Source: G963664115 sp965216035 (GTDB lineage: Bacteria > Acidobacteriota > Terriglobia > 20CM-2-55-15). From it: a stretch of DNA of 64,000 nucleotides. Where the stretch lies: assembly GCA_965216035.1 (NCBI GenBank), contig CBDCFM010000019.1, forward strand, positions 620,001 through 684,000, in the 5' to 3' direction. This document shows positions 62,246 through 64,000 of the stretch, piece by piece. Below the pieces are notes generated by a model, which was not told the DNA's origin, ran no database searches, and worked only from the letters and a program-made list of their open reading frames with translations. The number at the start of each line of letters is the position of its first letter. The first letter of the stretch is position 1. The position numbers and the translations under genes were made by a program.

Positions 62246-63331
62246 TTACTCCACGAATGAATCTCTCCAAGCCAGCTGGGCTTGATAACATTCGAGCAGG
62301 ACTGTGAAATATCGGCTGACCGCGTCTCTGTTGACGAATGGATGAGGTTCGCCTTCCAGTCGAATGGTTTCAAGCACTCCAGCGGACTGGTCCGGATTCA
62401 TCATTCTCCAGGTACGCATTTTTTCCTGCATATTGCCGTGTCTCAAGGTTTGGGTGAGGATCGTGTCGACGCCGGCTGCCACCGCGATGTCCCTGAAGCG
62501 CCGTGCCGATTCCACCCAGGTACTCATCATCGAAACGCTATCTGGAAAATACTGCACTCCCTGCCGACCGATCGTGATGTCGGTACCGCCCCAGAAAGCG
62601 GCTACGTGTCGCTCCTCGTCCGAGTTGACTGTGAATTTGTTCCAGAGCGGCTCGATAATCATCGAAAGCGTCCCCGGTGTATGCCCCGGAGTAACATAGA
62701 ACGTAATCGTCACCCCACCCAGTGTCAACTGCTCACCGTTGGTCACCACCATGTCCTTGACGGGTTTGAGCGCGGTGGGATTGTTGTCGCCCGCCACCAC
62801 ATCCCAATCAGGGGCCGACATCACAATGCGAGCTGAAGGGTATGCTTTCTGGAGAGCGCTCGCGCCAAAATAGCGATCGTCATGGGCGTGCGAAACGACA
62901 ATGTACCTGATGTTTTCGGGATCGACTCCAAACTTCAGCAGGCCCAGAAGGAGTTCTTCGCTGTTGTAGTGGAAACCCGTGTCGATGACAACAATCCCTT
63001 CGGACGTATTCACCGCATAGACTCCGGCGCTCTGGGTGCCAATGAAATACAGATTGTCGAACAAATCTGCAGGCGGTCGATACCAGTCATCGCGCGGTCT
63101 CGCTGCGGTTCGATCCTGCTGTCGCATCTGATCAGGAAGCGTGGGTTCCGCACACATCTGGTCGAACAAGCGATCAAAAATGTGAAACGGCTGGAGGGGA
63201 TTTTCAACCCGCGGCCGAACGGCCGCCCGGGCCGCCGCCACATGGGCTGCGGCCTGTGCGTGCGCGTCGGAGACGATCCCGCTCGCACACAGCACTACGC
63301 CGCACAATGCCGACACCAGATAGCCTCTCAT
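62246..63331 (-). CDS. Secreted MBL-fold metallo-hydrolase
   Basis: About 361 residues from the ATG at 63331, preceded by AAGGAGAGG. A signal peptide is followed by a metallo-beta-lactamase fold with metal motif VSHAHDDRYFGA (HxHxD), the strand TEGIVVIDTGFHYNS, DVVAGDN, and the second His in FYVTPGHTPGTLSM. This puts it in the B3-like or general MBL hydrolase superfamily; the last residue of the HxHxDH motif is Arg. It is immediately downstream of a family B gene (37 bases), so the two are probably one transcript. Substrate unknown; it need not be a beta-lactamase. Confidence 0.85.
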   Translation of the reverse strand: MRGYLVSALCGVVLCASGIVSDAHAQAAAHVAAARAAVRPRVENPLQPFHIFDRLFDQMCAEPTLPDQMRQQDRTAARPRDDWYRPPADLFDNLYFIGTQSAGVYAVNTSEGIVVIDTGFHYNSEELLLGLLKFGVDPENIRYIVVSHAHDDRYFGASALQKAYPSARIVMSAPDWDVVAGDNNPTALKPVKDMVVTNGEQLTLGGVTITFYVTPGHTPGTLSMIIEPLWNKFTVNSDEERHVAAFWGGTDITIGRQGVQYFPDSVSMMSTWVESARRFRDIAVAAGVDTILTQTLRHGNMQEKMRTWRMMNPDQSAGVLETIRLEGEPHPFVNRDAVSRYFTVLLECYQAQLAWRDSFVE

Positions 63332-63368
63332 GGTCCTCTCCTTGGGCGTCTGAAGTTGATTGTTGCCG

Positions 63369-64000
63369 TCAATCTTCTGGATACTTGACACCCGGATAGG
63401 CGAAATATACCTCATTTCTGGAAGCCTCCGGATCACAGTCCTCCCACTCCGGTTGGACTCCCTCGGGACCCCTGTACAGGGAGAAAGCGTATTTGAACGG
63501 CCGCGACAGGAACGTAGGGTCTTCCAGGGTAATGATCAGCCTCAAAAGGTCTTCATCTACAATCTGATAGCGCTCGGTCACTTTCTTGCGCACCGACGAC
63601 GCCATGTGAAGGTGATCATCGATGCCATCCGGATCGAACGTGAAGTTAGTTGTTTCGACTATCAGATCGTTTCCGTCCCACCAGCCAATCGAATGCCCTT
63701 GCTGGAACAAGTATCGGGCTTGCGGATGCCCGCGCCCGTCCATCCATATCTCCCGGGTAATCAGGCCCGTCGAAGCGTCCAAGTACTGAAACAGCAGGTG
63801 GTCGGGAAACGCCCATATATGCACCCCAGCTCCGAACAGCGTGGGAATAGTCGGAAGCGCGCACTCGGCCAGGGTCGGCGAGGCACGGTGATCGGCAAAC
63901 TCCAGCCAGGCCTCGGCCCGGCTGTTCAACGGGAGTTGGTCGACCGGAATCGAGCAGTTCAGCAGTTTTTCACCGTAGTCGCCGAGGCGGCCGCCACAAT
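63369..64000 (-). CDS. Secreted family B-related protein (B5), 5' end beyond the window
   Basis: The frame runs off the right edge; about 210 residues are visible. AFPDHLLFQYLDASTGLITR, EIWMDGRGHPQARYLFQQGH, SIGWWDGNDLIVETTNFT, VRKKVTERYQIVDEDLLRLI and LEDPTFLSRPFKYAFS line up with the FPDRLLQ...YIWLDGR...GHSVGRWEGD...EERYR...LTxxDP core of B1-B4, though more divergent. It precedes the MBL gene. Function unknown. Confidence 0.7.
   Translation of the reverse strand, partial: CGGRLGDYGEKLLNCSIPVDQLPLNSRAEAWLEFADHRASPTLAECALPTIPTLFGAGVHIWAFPDHLLFQYLDASTGLITREIWMDGRGHPQARYLFQQGHSIGWWDGNDLIVETTNFTFDPDGIDDHLHMASSVRKKVTERYQIVDEDLLRLIITLEDPTFLSRPFKYAFSLYRGPEGVQPEWEDCDPEASRNEVYFAYPGVKYPED

Overview
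The window is about 64 kb of a high-GC bacterial chromosome. Two tRNA genes, core metabolic genes (ilvBH, purA, trxA, panBC, lysC, a B12-dependent ribonucleotide reductase, a futalosine-type menaquinone gene, modABC) and many secreted proteins of unknown function point to a free-living soil or marine bacterium. The gene stock (a DUF6152 expansion, a Ser/Thr-kinase remnant, TIGR02757, FecR and TPR secreted proteins) looks most like Acidobacteriota or a neighbouring phylum. That placement is inference; no rRNA gene is present to settle it.

Layout. 0-16 kb: a CBS-pair protein, tRNA-Ala(GGC), a pilin-like protein, a CHASE2 histidine kinase followed by an NtrC-type regulator, a secreted protein plus FecR pair, a TIGR02757 protein, a second histidine kinase that lacks its phosphoacceptor His and is split from its receiver domain by one in-frame TAG, a secreted TPR protein, and ilvH and ilvB divergently arranged. 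16-20 kb: a Zn-ribbon microprotein, a frameshifted lipase, and an ECF sigma factor coupled to an anti-sigma factor fused to a bactofilin-like, membrane-anchored domain.

20-30 kb is the most unusual region. Three DUF6152-like secreted genes (A) are each followed on the same strand by a gene of a second secreted family (B), giving A1-B1, A2-B2-B3 and A3-B4. Between them lie a Tat-exported amidohydrolase and a deiodinase-like gene that reads through an in-frame TGA. That TGA sits exactly at the selenocysteine position of the deiodinase motif and is followed by a hairpin that fits the bacterial SECIS pattern. A fifth B gene runs off the right edge of the window.

30-42 kb is an accessory, mobile-element-rich stretch. 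It holds a two-gene module (a TIR or deoxyribosyltransferase-like protein and an SAH-hydrolase-like NAD-binding protein), an IS21-family element, an IS6-family element, a methyltransferase-GNAT-HAD operon, a decayed methyltransferase, and a TIR-domain gene cut short by an IS256-family element. 42-64 kb returns to housekeeping: tRNA-Lys(TTT)-purA-ykgJ-trxA, a ketosynthase-methyltransferase-FAD reductase-glycosyltransferase cassette, panBC, mqnD, nrdJ, lysC, a molybdate-transport operon with its own HTH-Mop regulator, and arfB. Two copies of a MITE-like element with roughly 30-bp inverted ends, at 27.7 kb and 61.7 kb plus solo ends, tie the regions together.
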